Assembly: GCA_035476815.1 (NCBI GenBank)
Contig: DATILD010000036.1
Span: 1-64,000, forward strand
DNA: 64,000 nt
Direction: 5' to 3'
Source of the DNA: Methylibium sp035476815
Lineage (GTDB): Bacteria; Pseudomonadota; Gammaproteobacteria; Burkholderiales; Burkholderiaceae_C
Shown: piece after piece, positions 53,687 to 63,070 of the stretch
Position numbering within the stretch: position 1 is the stretch's first letter
How the letters are laid out: every line of letters starts with the position of its first letter
The notes under the pieces: generated by a model
Database searches by the model: none
What the model saw: the letters and a program-made list of their open reading frames with translations, nothing else
Told to the model about the DNA's origin: nothing
Made by a program: the position numbers and the translations under genes

Positions 53687-55987
53687 ATGAACAAACCCGT
53701 TGACTTCCCGGTCGCGCGTATCGCCGGCCATGAGGACGAGAACAGCAACGACAGCGCCAACCCCAGCTTCAGCGAGGTGCTCGACGCGCGCCTGAGCCGC
53801 CGCTCGCTGCTGCGCGGCGGCGTCGGCACGGCCGCCGCTGCGGTGCTCGGCGGCCTGGGCCTGTCGGCCTGCGGCGGCGGTGGCGACGCCGTTGCGGCCA
53901 CCGAAGGTGCGCAGGGCGCGGCCGGCCAGCCCTATGGCCTCAACCCGATCCGCTCGCTGAACTTCACGCCGGTGGCCAAGAGCATCGCCGACATGGTGAC
54001 CGTGCCGGCCGAGTACGACTACAGCGTGCTGATCGCGCTCGGCGACCCGCTCGACGCGGCCACGCCGAACTACAAGAACGACGGCACCGATACCGACTTC
54101 GACCACCGCTCGGGTGACCACCACGACGGCATGGAGTACTTCGGCCTCAGCGCCAGCGGCAAGGAGCGCGACGTCAACGGCTCGAAACGCGGCCTGCTCG
54201 TGATGAACCACGAGGCGACCAGCCACCCGGGTGGTTGGCGGCCGTCGATCTTCATCCACGCGACCGGCGGCACGAACACCGCGGTGCGCCCGGCCGCCGA
54301 GGTCGAGAAGGAGTTCGGCATCCACGGCCTGGCCGTCGTCGAGGTACGCAAGGCGGACGGCAAGTTCGAGTACGTCCGCGCCTCGGGCTACAACCGTCGT
54401 ATCACGCCGCTGACGCCGGTCGAGGTCTCGGGCCCGCTGCGTGGCCATCCGCTGATGGTCACGAAGTACGACCCGAGCGGCCGCACGACGCGCGGCACGC
54501 TGAACAACTGCGGCACCGGCTACACGCCCTGGGGCACCTACCTGAGCGGCGAGGAGAACTGGGCTGGCTACTTCACCCGCAGCGCCGTCGACGACGCCGC
54601 GCGCGGCAACGACAAGAGCACCGTCGGCCTGCGCCGCTACGGCCGCGCCCAGGGCGCCGCCAGCCGCCATGGCTGGGAGACCCCGGTCGACCCGGCCAAT
54701 GCCGACCGCTACGCGCGCTGGAACATCGGCAAGACGGGCGCCTCGGTCGACGGCAGCGACGACTACCGCAACGAGCTCAACGGCATGGGCTGGGTCGCCG
54801 AGCTGGATCCCTACGATCCGCTGGCCCCGGTGAAGAAGCGCAGCGCGCTCGGCCGCTTCGCGCACGAGAGCGCGGTGTTCGGCCCGCGCCAGCCGGGCAA
54901 GCCACTGGCGGTCTACCTGGGCGACGACTCGCAAGGCGAGTACATGTACAAGTTCGTCTCGGACGCCAAGTGGACGCCGGCCGACGCCGAGCCGCAGAAC
55001 CGCCTCGCCGCCGGCGACAAGTTCCTCGACCAGGGCAAGCTCTACGTCGCCAAGTACCACGCCGACGGCACCGGCGAGTGGATCGAGCTGACGATCGCCA
55101 ACCCGGCGATCGCCGGCTACGCGGCCTACGCCTTCGCCGACCAGGTCGACGTGCTCGTGCACGCGCGGCTCGCTGCCGACGCGGTCGGCGCGACCAAGAT
55201 GGACCGTCCGGAGTGGTGCGCCGTGAACCCGGCGAACGGCGAGGTCTACGTGACGATGACGAACAACAGCAACCGCAAGGTCGAACCCAGCGGCACGCAG
55301 TTCGGCCTCGACGCGGCCAACCCGCGCGCCTACGTGGACCGGGACGGTCCCGGGACCTCGCAAGGCAACGTCAACGGCCACATCATCCGCATGGCGGAGC
55401 AGGGCGGCGAGTCCTCGGCCACGAGCTTCAGCTGGGACGTCTACCTGTTCGGCGCCGAGGCCGATTCGCTGGCCGGCGTCAACCTGTCGGGCCTGAGCGA
55501 TGCGCAGGACTTCTCCAGCCCCGACGGCCTGTGGTTCAGCCCCTGCACCGGCGTGTGCTGGATCCAGACCGACGACGGCGCCTACACCAACCAGACCAAC
55601 TGCATGATGCTGGCGGGCCTGCCCGGCCAGGTGGGTGACGGCGAGAAGCAGACGCTGACCTACACCAAGGGCGACGGCAGCACGGTCGCGGTGGACACCT
55701 ACGTCGGCGCGAAGCCGGCGGCGGACAGGCTGGCGCGCTTCCTGGTCGGCCCGGTCGATTGCGAGATCACCGGCTGCACCGAGACGCCCGACGGCAAGGC
55801 GCTGTTCGTCAACATCCAGCACCCGGGCGAGCGCACGCCGGTCGCGGCGCTGCAGGCGGCCGGTGGCGACAACACCAGCGCCTTCATCAGCCAGTGGCCG
55901 GCCAACGCAGGCTACGGCGCCGGCCGTCGGCCGCGCTCGGCGACGATCGTCATCACCCGCAAGGACGGCGGTCGCGTCGGCGAGTGA
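53687..55987 (+). CDS. phoX: PhoX-family alkaline phosphatase (DUF839)
   Basis: A 766-residue Tat-exported protein. The Tat motif is SRRSLLRGG (about 37-45), followed by a hydrophobic region and a lipobox-like LSACGGG. PhoX enzymes are Ca/Fe-dependent phosphomonoesterases made under phosphate limitation. Conserved family stretches include GLLVMNHEAT, GTLNNCGTGYTPWGTYLSGEEN and DGLWFSP. The AAGGA site precedes the ATG at 53687. An upstream PHO box supports phosphate control. It ends in a strong terminator. Confidence 0.9.
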   Translation: MNKPVDFPVARIAGHEDENSNDSANPSFSEVLDARLSRRSLLRGGVGTAAAAVLGGLGLSACGGGGDAVAATEGAQGAAGQPYGLNPIRSLNFTPVAKSIADMVTVPAEYDYSVLIALGDPLDAATPNYKNDGTDTDFDHRSGDHHDGMEYFGLSASGKERDVNGSKRGLLVMNHEATSHPGGWRPSIFIHATGGTNTAVRPAAEVEKEFGIHGLAVVEVRKADGKFEYVRASGYNRRITPLTPVEVSGPLRGHPLMVTKYDPSGRTTRGTLNNCGTGYTPWGTYLSGEENWAGYFTRSAVDDAARGNDKSTVGLRRYGRAQGAASRHGWETPVDPANADRYARWNIGKTGASVDGSDDYRNELNGMGWVAELDPYDPLAPVKKRSALGRFAHESAVFGPRQPGKPLAVYLGDDSQGEYMYKFVSDAKWTPADAEPQNRLAAGDKFLDQGKLYVAKYHADGTGEWIELTIANPAIAGYAAYAFADQVDVLVHARLAADAVGATKMDRPEWCAVNPANGEVYVTMTNNSNRKVEPSGTQFGLDAANPRAYVDRDGPGTSQGNVNGHIIRMAEQGGESSATSFSWDVYLFGAEADSLAGVNLSGLSDAQDFSSPDGLWFSPCTGVCWIQTDDGAYTNQTNCMMLAGLPGQVGDGEKQTLTYTKGDGSTVAVDTYVGAKPAADRLARFLVGPVDCEITGCTETPDGKALFVNIQHPGERTPVAALQAAGGDNTSAFISQWPANAGYGAGRRPRSATIVITRKDGGRVGE

Positions 55988-56030
55988 GAGGCCTCTTCGT
56001 GCCCCCCGCTGCGTTCGGGGGGTATTGCAC

Positions 56031-56060
56031 GGCCGGCCCGATGGGCCGGCCATTTTCTTT
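56031..56060 (+). terminator. Terminator after phoX
   Basis: A perfect 9-bp stem GGCCGGCCC/GGGCCGGCC (56031-56039 with 56043-56051), 3-base loop, then ATTTTCTTTC. A second hairpin CCCCCCG/CGGGGGG lies 12 bp upstream of it. Confidence 0.85.
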
Positions 56061-56851
56061 CAGGCCAGCGCGGTCGCGTCCGGCTCGTCGAGCTCGAAGG
56101 CGTCGACGAAGGTGAAGTACAGCGACGCGTAGAACACCGTCGAGAACATCATCGCGCCCGGCAGCAGCGCCAGTGTGGCGCTCTGCGGGCTGCCGAGCAG
56201 CAGGAACACCGTCTGCGACAGCACGGCATAGGCGACCGTGATGCCGAACCAGGTCAGGCCGTAGACCGCGAAGGCGCCGAGGCTGCGCAGGCAGGCCACG
56301 ACGCTCGCGAACACCGCCTTCGGCACGTCCATGCGGCCCCAGTACACCAGGGCCGGCGCATGCCAGAACACCAGCGACAGGATCGACACCACGGCGAGCC
56401 GCAGCGCGAGGCCGGTGCCGAGGTTGGCGTCCTGCAGCGTCTCGGGCGTCGCGCTGCCCTTGGCCACGGCCTCCAGCGCCGCGTCGAAGCGCCCGCCGTC
56501 GAGGGCCTGCACGAGCCACAGGGTGACGATCGCGGCCAGCGCATAGGCGAAACCGAGCGACACCAGGCGCCGCCGCTGCAGCGGATCACGCCATGGCGCA
56601 AGCAGCGGCGCGAGCTGCGGCGGCCGGCCGTCGAGCGCGCTGCGGGTCGCGAGCATGAAGGCCAGCGTCGCCGCGGGCATCAGCGCCAGCGCCAGCACCG
56701 GCCCGACGATCGGCAGCTGCACCAGCAGCAGGGCCGCAAAGCCGGTCAGCCCGAACAGCGCGCCGAACAGCAGCGGCTGGCGGAAGAACACGCGAAAGCC
56801 CGCGCGCACCCACAACACGCCGGCGCGCGCCGGCACGGTCTTGAGCTTCAT
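56060..56851 (-). CDS. BPSS1780-like membrane protein
   Basis: A 263-residue inner-membrane protein with about six helices (for example LLFGALFGLTGFAALLLVQL, VGPVLALALMPAATLAFML, and a C-terminal MMFSTVFYASLYFTFVDAFE). It resembles the BPSS1780 family of Burkholderiales; function unknown. The start overlaps the stop of the homoserine kinase gene (ATGA), so it is co-translated with thrB. Confidence 0.78.
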   Translation of the reverse strand: MKLKTVPARAGVLWVRAGFRVFFRQPLLFGALFGLTGFAALLLVQLPIVGPVLALALMPAATLAFMLATRSALDGRPPQLAPLLAPWRDPLQRRRLVSLGFAYALAAIVTLWLVQALDGGRFDAALEAVAKGSATPETLQDANLGTGLALRLAVVSILSLVFWHAPALVYWGRMDVPKAVFASVVACLRSLGAFAVYGLTWFGITVAYAVLSQTVFLLLGSPQSATLALLPGAMMFSTVFYASLYFTFVDAFELDEPDATALA

Positions 56852-57825
56852 CGGGCCAGCGGCGGATGCCAGGGCAGCGCGACGCGCTCGCGCAGCACGC
56901 GCTCGAAGTGCGCCGGGTCGTGCGGCGTGAGCATGCTGGCCTCGCGCGGCAGGTGGACGTCCCACAGCCGCGACACCCAGAAGCGCAGCGCCGCGGCCCG
57001 CAGCAGCGCCGGCAGCAGGCGCTGCTCGTCGCCGCTGAGCGGGCGCACGTCGTCGTAGGCGGTGACGAAGGCGGCGGCACGCTCCTCGTCGAGGCGGCCG
57101 GTCGGCAGGTCGATGCACCAGTCGTTCAGGCACACCGCGATGTCGAAGGCCAGCCGGTCGACGCCGGCGAAGTAGAAGTCGAAGAAGCCGGTGAGGTGCG
57201 GGTGGCCGCCGGGGCCGTCCTCGAACATCACGTTGTCGCGGAACAGGTCGGCGTGGATCGGCCCGCGCGGCAGCGCGGCGTCCGAGGCCGAGGCGGCGAC
57301 GCTGTGCTGGAAGGCGAGCTCGGCGTCGATCAGCGCGCGCTGGTCATCGCTCAGGTGCGGCCGCAGCAGCGGGATGGTCTCGTCCCACCAGGCCAGGCCG
57401 CGCAGATTGGGCTGGTGGCGCGGGTAGCTGGCGCCCGCGTGGTGCATGTGGGCCAGCATCGCGCCGACCTGGCGGCAATGCGCGGCGCTGGGGGCCATGG
57501 CATGACCGCCGCGCAGCCGGTCGACGACCGCGGCCGGCTTGCCGTGCAGCGTGTGCAGGATCTCGCCGCGCTCGTCGGCCTGCGGTCCGGGCACCGGGAT
57601 GTCACGCTGCTTCAGATGCTGCATCAGGTGCAGGTAGAAGGGCAGCTGCTCGAAGCTCAGGCGCTCGAACACCGTGAGCACGAACTCGCCATGCTCGGCG
57701 CTGAGGAAGTAGTTGGTGTTCTCGATGCCGGCGGCGATCGGCTTCAGCGCCAACAGAGCGCCGAGGCCGACGCGGTGCGTGAGGGCGGCGGCCTCGTCGA
57801 AGCCGACTTCCGTGAAGACCGCCAT
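56848..57825 (-). CDS. thrB: Homoserine kinase (ThrB, APH-fold type)
   Basis: A 325-residue kinase of the aminoglycoside-phosphotransferase fold, the homoserine kinase type of beta- and gammaproteobacteria. It makes O-phosphohomoserine for threonine synthesis. The N-terminus MAVFTEVGFDEAAALTHRVG is typical. The catalytic loop is GPIHADLFRDNVMF and the metal loop is GFFDFYFAGVDRLAFDIAVC. The order DUF2782-thrB beside polA is a Burkholderiales arrangement. It is followed by the BPSS1780-like gene with a 4-bp overlap. Confidence 0.93.
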   Translation of the reverse strand: MAVFTEVGFDEAAALTHRVGLGALLALKPIAAGIENTNYFLSAEHGEFVLTVFERLSFEQLPFYLHLMQHLKQRDIPVPGPQADERGEILHTLHGKPAAVVDRLRGGHAMAPSAAHCRQVGAMLAHMHHAGASYPRHQPNLRGLAWWDETIPLLRPHLSDDQRALIDAELAFQHSVAASASDAALPRGPIHADLFRDNVMFEDGPGGHPHLTGFFDFYFAGVDRLAFDIAVCLNDWCIDLPTGRLDEERAAAFVTAYDDVRPLSGDEQRLLPALLRAAALRFWVSRLWDVHLPREASMLTPHDPAHFERVLRERVALPWHPPLAR

Positions 57826-57831
57826 CGCGGC

Positions 57832-58170
57832 CTAGAACGAAAGAACGCGCCAGACCGCCTGGCCGGTGGCGCCCTTGCCCGAATGCGGGCCCTCGACGTT
57901 GTCGCGGCCGGCGTCCAGCGGCAGCACCTCGTACTCGGCCTTGATCGGGCCCTTGGGCTTGACCTTGGTGCTGCGCACGGCGCCGCGCACGCGCACTTCC
58001 TCGATGCGGGCGTTGTCGTCCTCGATCACGGTGCGCTTGACGGCCGGTTCGGTGGCGGTGGCGGCCAGGCCGGCCTTGGGCTCGGCCGGGGCGGCGCCCT
58101 GGGCCGGGGCCGCGAGCGCGGTGCCCGCCAGGGCGGCGAGGACGGCGAGGGAAAGCAGGCGCGACGACAT
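57832..58170 (-). CDS. DUF2782-family exported protein
   Basis: A 112-residue protein. The signal peptide (MSSRLLSLAVLAALAGTALA) is followed by an Ala/Pro-rich stretch, then the DUF2782 core TVIEDDNARIEEVRVRGAVR and a C-terminal WRVLSF. Function unknown. Start at the ATG at 58170 fits the signal peptide; the earlier codon at 58209 would spoil it. It lies 6 bp before thrB and is divergent from polA. Confidence 0.82.
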   Translation of the reverse strand: MSSRLLSLAVLAALAGTALAAPAQGAAPAEPKAGLAATATEPAVKRTVIEDDNARIEEVRVRGAVRSTKVKPKGPIKAEYEVLPLDAGRDNVEGPHSGKGATGQAVWRVLSF

Positions 58171-58218
58171 GGCTCGATTGTAGGCCGGCCATCCGCGGCC
58201 AGCCGCCACAATCGCCCC

Positions 58219-60969
58219 ATGAGCGACTCACTTGATGGCGGCCTGCTGCTGGTCGATGGTTCCAGCTATTTGTATCGGGCGTATCACGCGCTGCCCGACC
58301 TGCGCAACCCGGCCGGCGAGCCCACCGGCGCGGTGCGCGGCATGGTGGCGATGCTCAAGAAGCTGCGCGACGAGCATCCGTCGGCGCACGCGGCCTGTGT
58401 CTTCGATGCCAAGGGCAAGACATTTCGTGACGACTGGTACGTGGAGTACAAGGCCAACCGCGCCTCGATGCCCGAGGACCTGGCCAAGCAGATCGCCCCC
58501 ATCCACGAGGTGGTCAAGCTGCTCGGCTGGCCGGTGCTCGAGGTGCCGGGCATCGAGGCCGACGACGTGATCGGCACGCTCGCCCGCGCCGCCGCCGCGC
58601 GCGGGCAGCAGGTGCTGATCTCGACCGGCGACAAGGACCTGGCGCAGCTGGTCGACGGGCGCGTCACGCTGATCAACACGATGAGCAACGAGCGGCTCGA
58701 CAGCGCCGGCGTGCAGGCGAAGTTCGGCGTGCCGCCGGAGCGCATCGTCGACTACCTGACGCTGGTCGGCGACGCGGTCGACAACGTGCCGGGGGTCGAG
58801 AAGGTCGGTCCGAAGACGGCCGCGAAGTGGCTGGCCGAACTCGGCTCGCTCGACGGCGTGATGGCCGCGGCCGAGTCGATCAAGGGCGTGGCCGGCGAGA
58901 ACCTGCGCAAAGCGATGGACTGGTTGCCGACCGCCAAGCGCCTCGTTACCGTCAAGACCGACTGCGAGCTGCCGCTGCCGGGTTGGCCCGCCGACGGGGC
59001 CTGGGACGCGCTGGCCTGGCGCGAGATCGATCGCGAGGCGCTGCTGACCTTCTACGCGCGCAACGACTTCCGGGCCTGGAAGCAGGAGCTGGCGGGGGAC
59101 GCCGCACCGGCCACCGCCGAGCCCGGCGAGGTCGCGCCGATGCCTGCCGCCACCGCGCCGCTCGCCACCCACTACGAGACCGTGCTGACGCGCGAGGCCT
59201 TCGAGCGCTGGCGCGCGCGCATCGAGGCGGCCGAACTGGTCGCGCTCGACACCGAGACCGATTCGCTCGAGCCGATGCGCGCCCGCATCGTGGGCCTGAG
59301 CTTCAGCGTGCAGGTCGGCGAGGCCTGCTACATCCCGCTGACCCACAACTACCCCGGCGCACCCGACCAGCTGCCGCTGGACGAGGTGCTGGCTGTGCTG
59401 AAACCCTGGCTCGAGGACGCGTCGCGCGCCAAGCTCGGCCAGAACATCAAGTACGACTCGCATGTGTTCGCCAACCACGGCATCGCGGTGCGCGGCTATG
59501 CGCACGACACGCTGCTGCAGAGCTACGTGCTCGAGGCCCACAAGCCGCACAGCCTGGAAAGCCTGGCGAGCCGCCACCTGAACCGCCGCGGCCTGGCCTA
59601 CGAGGACGTGGCCGGCAAGGGCGCGCAGCAGATCCCGTTTGCCCAGGTCAGCGTCGAGCGCGCGACCGAGTACTCGGGCGAGGACAGCGACATGACGCTG
59701 CATGTCCACCAGCTGCTGTGGCCGCAGCTCGAGGCCGAGCCCAGGCTGCGCGAGGTCTACGAGCGCATCGAGCTGCCGGCCTCGCGCACGCTGCTGCGCA
59801 TCGAGCGTCACGGCGTCCTGATCGATGCGGGTCTGCTGGCGCGCCAGAGCCAGGAGCTGGCCGAGCGCATGGTCGCGCTCGAGCGCGAGGCGCATGCGCT
59901 CGCGGGCCAGCCCTTCAACCTGGGATCGCCCAAGCAGATCGGCGAGATCCTGTTCAACAAGCTCGGCCTGCCGGTCAGGAAGAAGACCGCCAGCGGTGCG
60001 CCCAGCACCGACGAGGACGTGCTCACCGAACTGGCGGCCGACTACCCGCTGCCGGCCAAGCTGCTCGAGCACCGCGGCCTCGCCAAGCTCAAGGGCACCT
60101 ACACCGACAAGCTGCCGCAGATGGTGAACCCCGCCACCGGTCGCGTGCACACCAACTACGCGCAGGCGGTGGCCGTGACCGGGCGGCTGGCGAGCAACGA
60201 CCCGAACCTGCAGAACATTCCGATCCGGACCAAAGAGGGCCGGCGCGTGCGCGAGGCCTTCGTCGCGCCGCCCGGCCACCGCATCCTGAGCGCCGACTAC
60301 TCGCAGATCGAGCTGCGCATCATGGCCCACATCTCCGAGGATCCGGGGCTTTTGCGCGCCTTCGCCGAGGGCCTGGACGTGCACCGCGCCACCGCCAGCG
60401 AGGTGTTCGGCGTGCCGGTGGCCGAGGTCAGCAGCGAGCAGCGTCGCTATGCCAAGGTCATCAACTTCGGCCTGATCTACGGCATGGGCGCGTTCGGGCT
60501 GGCGAGCAACCTCGGCATCGAGCAGAAGGCCGCCAAGGACTACATCGAGCGCTACTTCGCGCGCTTCGCCGGCGTGAAGCGCTACATGGACGAGACGCGC
60601 GCCTCGGCCAAGGCCAAGGGCTATGTCGAGACCTACTTCGGGCGGCGCATCTACCTGCCCGAGATCAACGGCGGCAACGGCCCGCGCCGCACCGGCGCCG
60701 AACGCCAGGCGATCAATGCGCCGATGCAGGGCACCGCGGCCGACCTGATCAAGCTGGCGATGGTGGCGGTGCAGGACGCGCTCGACACCGAGGGCCGCGC
60801 GACGCGGATGATCATGCAGGTCCACGACGAGCTGGTGTTCGAGGTGCCCGAGGCCGAGCTCGACTGGGCCCGCGCCGCGGTCCCGCGCCTGATGGCGGGC
60901 GTGGCGCGGCTGAAGGTGCCGTTGCTGGCCGAGGTGGGCGTCGGGGCCAACTGGGACGAGGCGCATTGA
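58219..60969 (+). CDS. polA: DNA polymerase I
   Basis: A 916-residue PolA used in Okazaki-fragment maturation and repair. The 5'-3' exonuclease domain spans about 1-290 (VDGSSYLYRAYHAL, EADDVIGTLAR, GDKDLAQLV). The 3'-5' exonuclease domain keeps its acidic residues (VALDTETDSLEP). The polymerase domain has motif A LSADYSQIELRIMAH, motif B RRYAKVINFGLIYGMG and motif C VHDELVFEV. Start is the ATG at 58219; a frame of 451 further codons upstream is a shadow of thrB. Confidence 0.97.
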   Translation: MSDSLDGGLLLVDGSSYLYRAYHALPDLRNPAGEPTGAVRGMVAMLKKLRDEHPSAHAACVFDAKGKTFRDDWYVEYKANRASMPEDLAKQIAPIHEVVKLLGWPVLEVPGIEADDVIGTLARAAAARGQQVLISTGDKDLAQLVDGRVTLINTMSNERLDSAGVQAKFGVPPERIVDYLTLVGDAVDNVPGVEKVGPKTAAKWLAELGSLDGVMAAAESIKGVAGENLRKAMDWLPTAKRLVTVKTDCELPLPGWPADGAWDALAWREIDREALLTFYARNDFRAWKQELAGDAAPATAEPGEVAPMPAATAPLATHYETVLTREAFERWRARIEAAELVALDTETDSLEPMRARIVGLSFSVQVGEACYIPLTHNYPGAPDQLPLDEVLAVLKPWLEDASRAKLGQNIKYDSHVFANHGIAVRGYAHDTLLQSYVLEAHKPHSLESLASRHLNRRGLAYEDVAGKGAQQIPFAQVSVERATEYSGEDSDMTLHVHQLLWPQLEAEPRLREVYERIELPASRTLLRIERHGVLIDAGLLARQSQELAERMVALEREAHALAGQPFNLGSPKQIGEILFNKLGLPVRKKTASGAPSTDEDVLTELAADYPLPAKLLEHRGLAKLKGTYTDKLPQMVNPATGRVHTNYAQAVAVTGRLASNDPNLQNIPIRTKEGRRVREAFVAPPGHRILSADYSQIELRIMAHISEDPGLLRAFAEGLDVHRATASEVFGVPVAEVSSEQRRYAKVINFGLIYGMGAFGLASNLGIEQKAAKDYIERYFARFAGVKRYMDETRASAKAKGYVETYFGRRIYLPEINGGNGPRRTGAERQAINAPMQGTAADLIKLAMVAVQDALDTEGRATRMIMQVHDELVFEVPEAELDWARAAVPRLMAGVARLKVPLLAEVGVGANWDEAH

Positions 60970-61006
60970 GGGCCGCGGTCGTCGACCCGGCCGGCGGCGT
61001 GTGCTG

Positions 61007-62974
61007 ATGCAGGCACTGCCGCGGCGCGGCTACCGGGCGGACATCGACGGCCTGCGGGCCGTCGCCGTGCTGCTGGTGCTGGTGTTCCACTTCGACCTGC
61101 TGGCCGCCGGCAAGGCGGGCTTCGTCGGCGTCGACGTGTTCTTCGTGATCTCGGGCTACCTGATCACGGGCATCGTCTGGCGGCAGCTGGAGCGCGGCGA
61201 GTTCGGCCTCGCGGCCTTCTATCGCAACCGCGTGCGGCGCCTGGCGCCGGCGCTGCTCGCCGTGCTGCTGCTCACGCTGGCGGCCGGACTCGCGCTGCTG
61301 CTGCCGCACGAGCTGCTGGAGCTGGGCCGCCAGGCGCTGGCGTCGCAGTTCTACCTGGCCAACCTCTACTTCTGGCGCAACGTCAGCTACTTCGGTCTCG
61401 GCGCGGACTCGGTGTTCCTGCTGCACACCTGGTCGCTGGCGGTCGAGGAGCAGTTCTACCTGCTCTATCCGCTGCTGCTGCTGGCCGTGCACCGCGGGCT
61501 GCGCCGCCATCTCGGGACGGTGCTGGTGGTGGCCTTCCTGTTGTCGTTCGCGCTGAACCTGGCCTTCGTCGAGCGCAAGCCGGAGGCGACCTTCTACCTG
61601 CTGCCGACCCGCGCCTGGGAGCTGCTGGCCGGGGCGCTGCTGGCCGCCAGGCCCGCCGCGGCACGCTGGATGACGTCGGCGCGCATCGCGGCGGCGACGG
61701 GTGCGGCGGGTATCGCCCTGATCGCCGCCGCGGTGCTGAGCTACAGCGAGGCGACGCGCTTCCCCGGCCTGTTCGCGCTGCTGCCGGTGCTCGGGGCCGT
61801 CGGGGTGATCCTCGCCGGCAGCGGCGGCCGCGGGCCGGTCGCCGCGCTGCTGTCGCGCCCGGGGGTCGTCTACATCGGGCGCATCTCCTACCCGCTGTAC
61901 CTGGTGCACTGGCCGATGCACGTGCTCGCGGGCCTGTGGCTCCAGAACGACTACACGTGGCCGCTGCGCGCGGCCCTGTTCGTCGCCGCCTTCGTGCTGG
62001 CCGCACTGATCCATCACCTGGTCGAGGAGCCGATACGCCGGCGGCGCGTGCTGGCGGGCGACGGGCGCCTGCTGGGCGGCTATGCCGCCGGCCTGGCCGG
62101 GACGGTGCTGGTGTTCGCGGCCGTGCAGCACAGCGGCGGACTGCCGCAGCGCTTCGCACCCGAGGTCGTCGCGCTCGCCGCGCAGGCGGCCGACCGCTCG
62201 CCGCCCTTGAGCGAGTGCGAATTCAGCGTCGTGGCCGGGGCCGCGGCCGTCGGGCGCTGCCGCCTCGGCGCGCCCGGTGCCGCGGCACGCTGGCTGGTCT
62301 ACGGCGATTCGCACGCCTGGGCCGCCCACGACGCGTTCGACCGCTGGCTGGCGCTGAAGGGCGAGGCCGGCTACTTCGTGTTCCGCCACGCCTGCCCGCC
62401 ACTCGACGGGGTGGACCTGTTCCGCGACCGCGGCGAGTGCCGTGCGTTCAACCGCGCCGTCGCGGCCTTTCTCGACGCGCACCGCGAGGTCGACCATGTG
62501 CTGCTGGTCTCGACCTGGCGGCAGGCGGCCGAGGGGCTGCTGACGCGCTCCAGCGACGCCCTGGCGACCCAGGACGAGTCGCTGCGCCTGTTCGACGCCG
62601 GCTTTGCCGCCACCCTGTCGGCGCACCACGCGCGGGGCCGGCAGGTCTACGTCTGGGAGCCGGTCCCCGGGGCGCTCGCGAACGTGCCGGCGGCGGCGGC
62701 GCGGGCCACGCTGCGCGGGACCGTGCCGGCGCTGGAGCCGAGCCTCGACGCCTACCGCGCGGAGTTCGCGTTCTTCTTCGCGGCGCTCGAGCGCCAGCGG
62801 GGCCTGGTCGCGGCAAGCTTTGCGCCGTCGCGGGTGCTGTGCGCGACCGGCCGCTGCGCGGTCAGCGTCGACGGCCGGTCGGTCTACTTCGACAACAGCC
62901 ATGTGGCCCGCTCGTCGGCGCCGCTGTGGGTCGAGATGATGCGGCGCGCCGAACCGGGGGCGGGGCGGCCCTGA
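61007..62974 (+). CDS. OafA/YrhL-type O-acyltransferase with SGNH domain
   Basis: A 655-residue protein. An acyltransferase-3 membrane domain with about ten helices spans residues 1-370 (YRADIDGLRAVAVLLVLVFH at the start, then VFFVISGYLITGI and the SLAVEEQFYLLYPLLLL stretch). A periplasmic SGNH-type domain follows (about 400-650; YGDSHAWAAHDAF and the later SRVLCATGRCAVSVDGRS). Such fusions O-acetylate LPS O-antigen or peptidoglycan. The target is unknown, as no O-antigen genes are adjacent. Start is ATG at 61007, or GTG two codons earlier. Confidence 0.9.
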   Translation: MQALPRRGYRADIDGLRAVAVLLVLVFHFDLLAAGKAGFVGVDVFFVISGYLITGIVWRQLERGEFGLAAFYRNRVRRLAPALLAVLLLTLAAGLALLLPHELLELGRQALASQFYLANLYFWRNVSYFGLGADSVFLLHTWSLAVEEQFYLLYPLLLLAVHRGLRRHLGTVLVVAFLLSFALNLAFVERKPEATFYLLPTRAWELLAGALLAARPAAARWMTSARIAAATGAAGIALIAAAVLSYSEATRFPGLFALLPVLGAVGVILAGSGGRGPVAALLSRPGVVYIGRISYPLYLVHWPMHVLAGLWLQNDYTWPLRAALFVAAFVLAALIHHLVEEPIRRRRVLAGDGRLLGGYAAGLAGTVLVFAAVQHSGGLPQRFAPEVVALAAQAADRSPPLSECEFSVVAGAAAVGRCRLGAPGAAARWLVYGDSHAWAAHDAFDRWLALKGEAGYFVFRHACPPLDGVDLFRDRGECRAFNRAVAAFLDAHREVDHVLLVSTWRQAAEGLLTRSSDALATQDESLRLFDAGFAATLSAHHARGRQVYVWEPVPGALANVPAAAARATLRGTVPALEPSLDAYRAEFAFFFAALERQRGLVAASFAPSRVLCATGRCAVSVDGRSVYFDNSHVARSSAPLWVEMMRRAEPGAGRP

Positions 62975-63006
62975 CGGGCGGCCTCGCGGGGCCGCCGGCG
63001 TCCGTG

Positions 63007-63046
63007 GCTTCACCGAAGCGTCACGCCGCCGACGCGGCGGCGTCAC
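63007..63046 (+). promoter_or_regulatory. PHO-box-like repeats upstream of the metallophosphoesterase gene
   Basis: Half-sites GCTTCAC (63007), GCGTCAC (63018), CCGACGC (63029, poor) and GCGTCAC (63040) stand 11 bp apart, the PhoB spacing. A further GTCAC at 63055 is off phase. The GC-rich setting makes chance likeness more likely than for the phoX site. Confidence 0.45.
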
Positions 63047-63070
63047 GCGGCGGCGTCACGATGCCGGCTC

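Noticed and set aside
56866..58218. 451-codon N-terminal extension of DNA polymerase I
   Set aside because: It is antisense to thrB and DUF2782; the PolA N-terminus starts at 58219 with the family's VDGSSYLYRA region.
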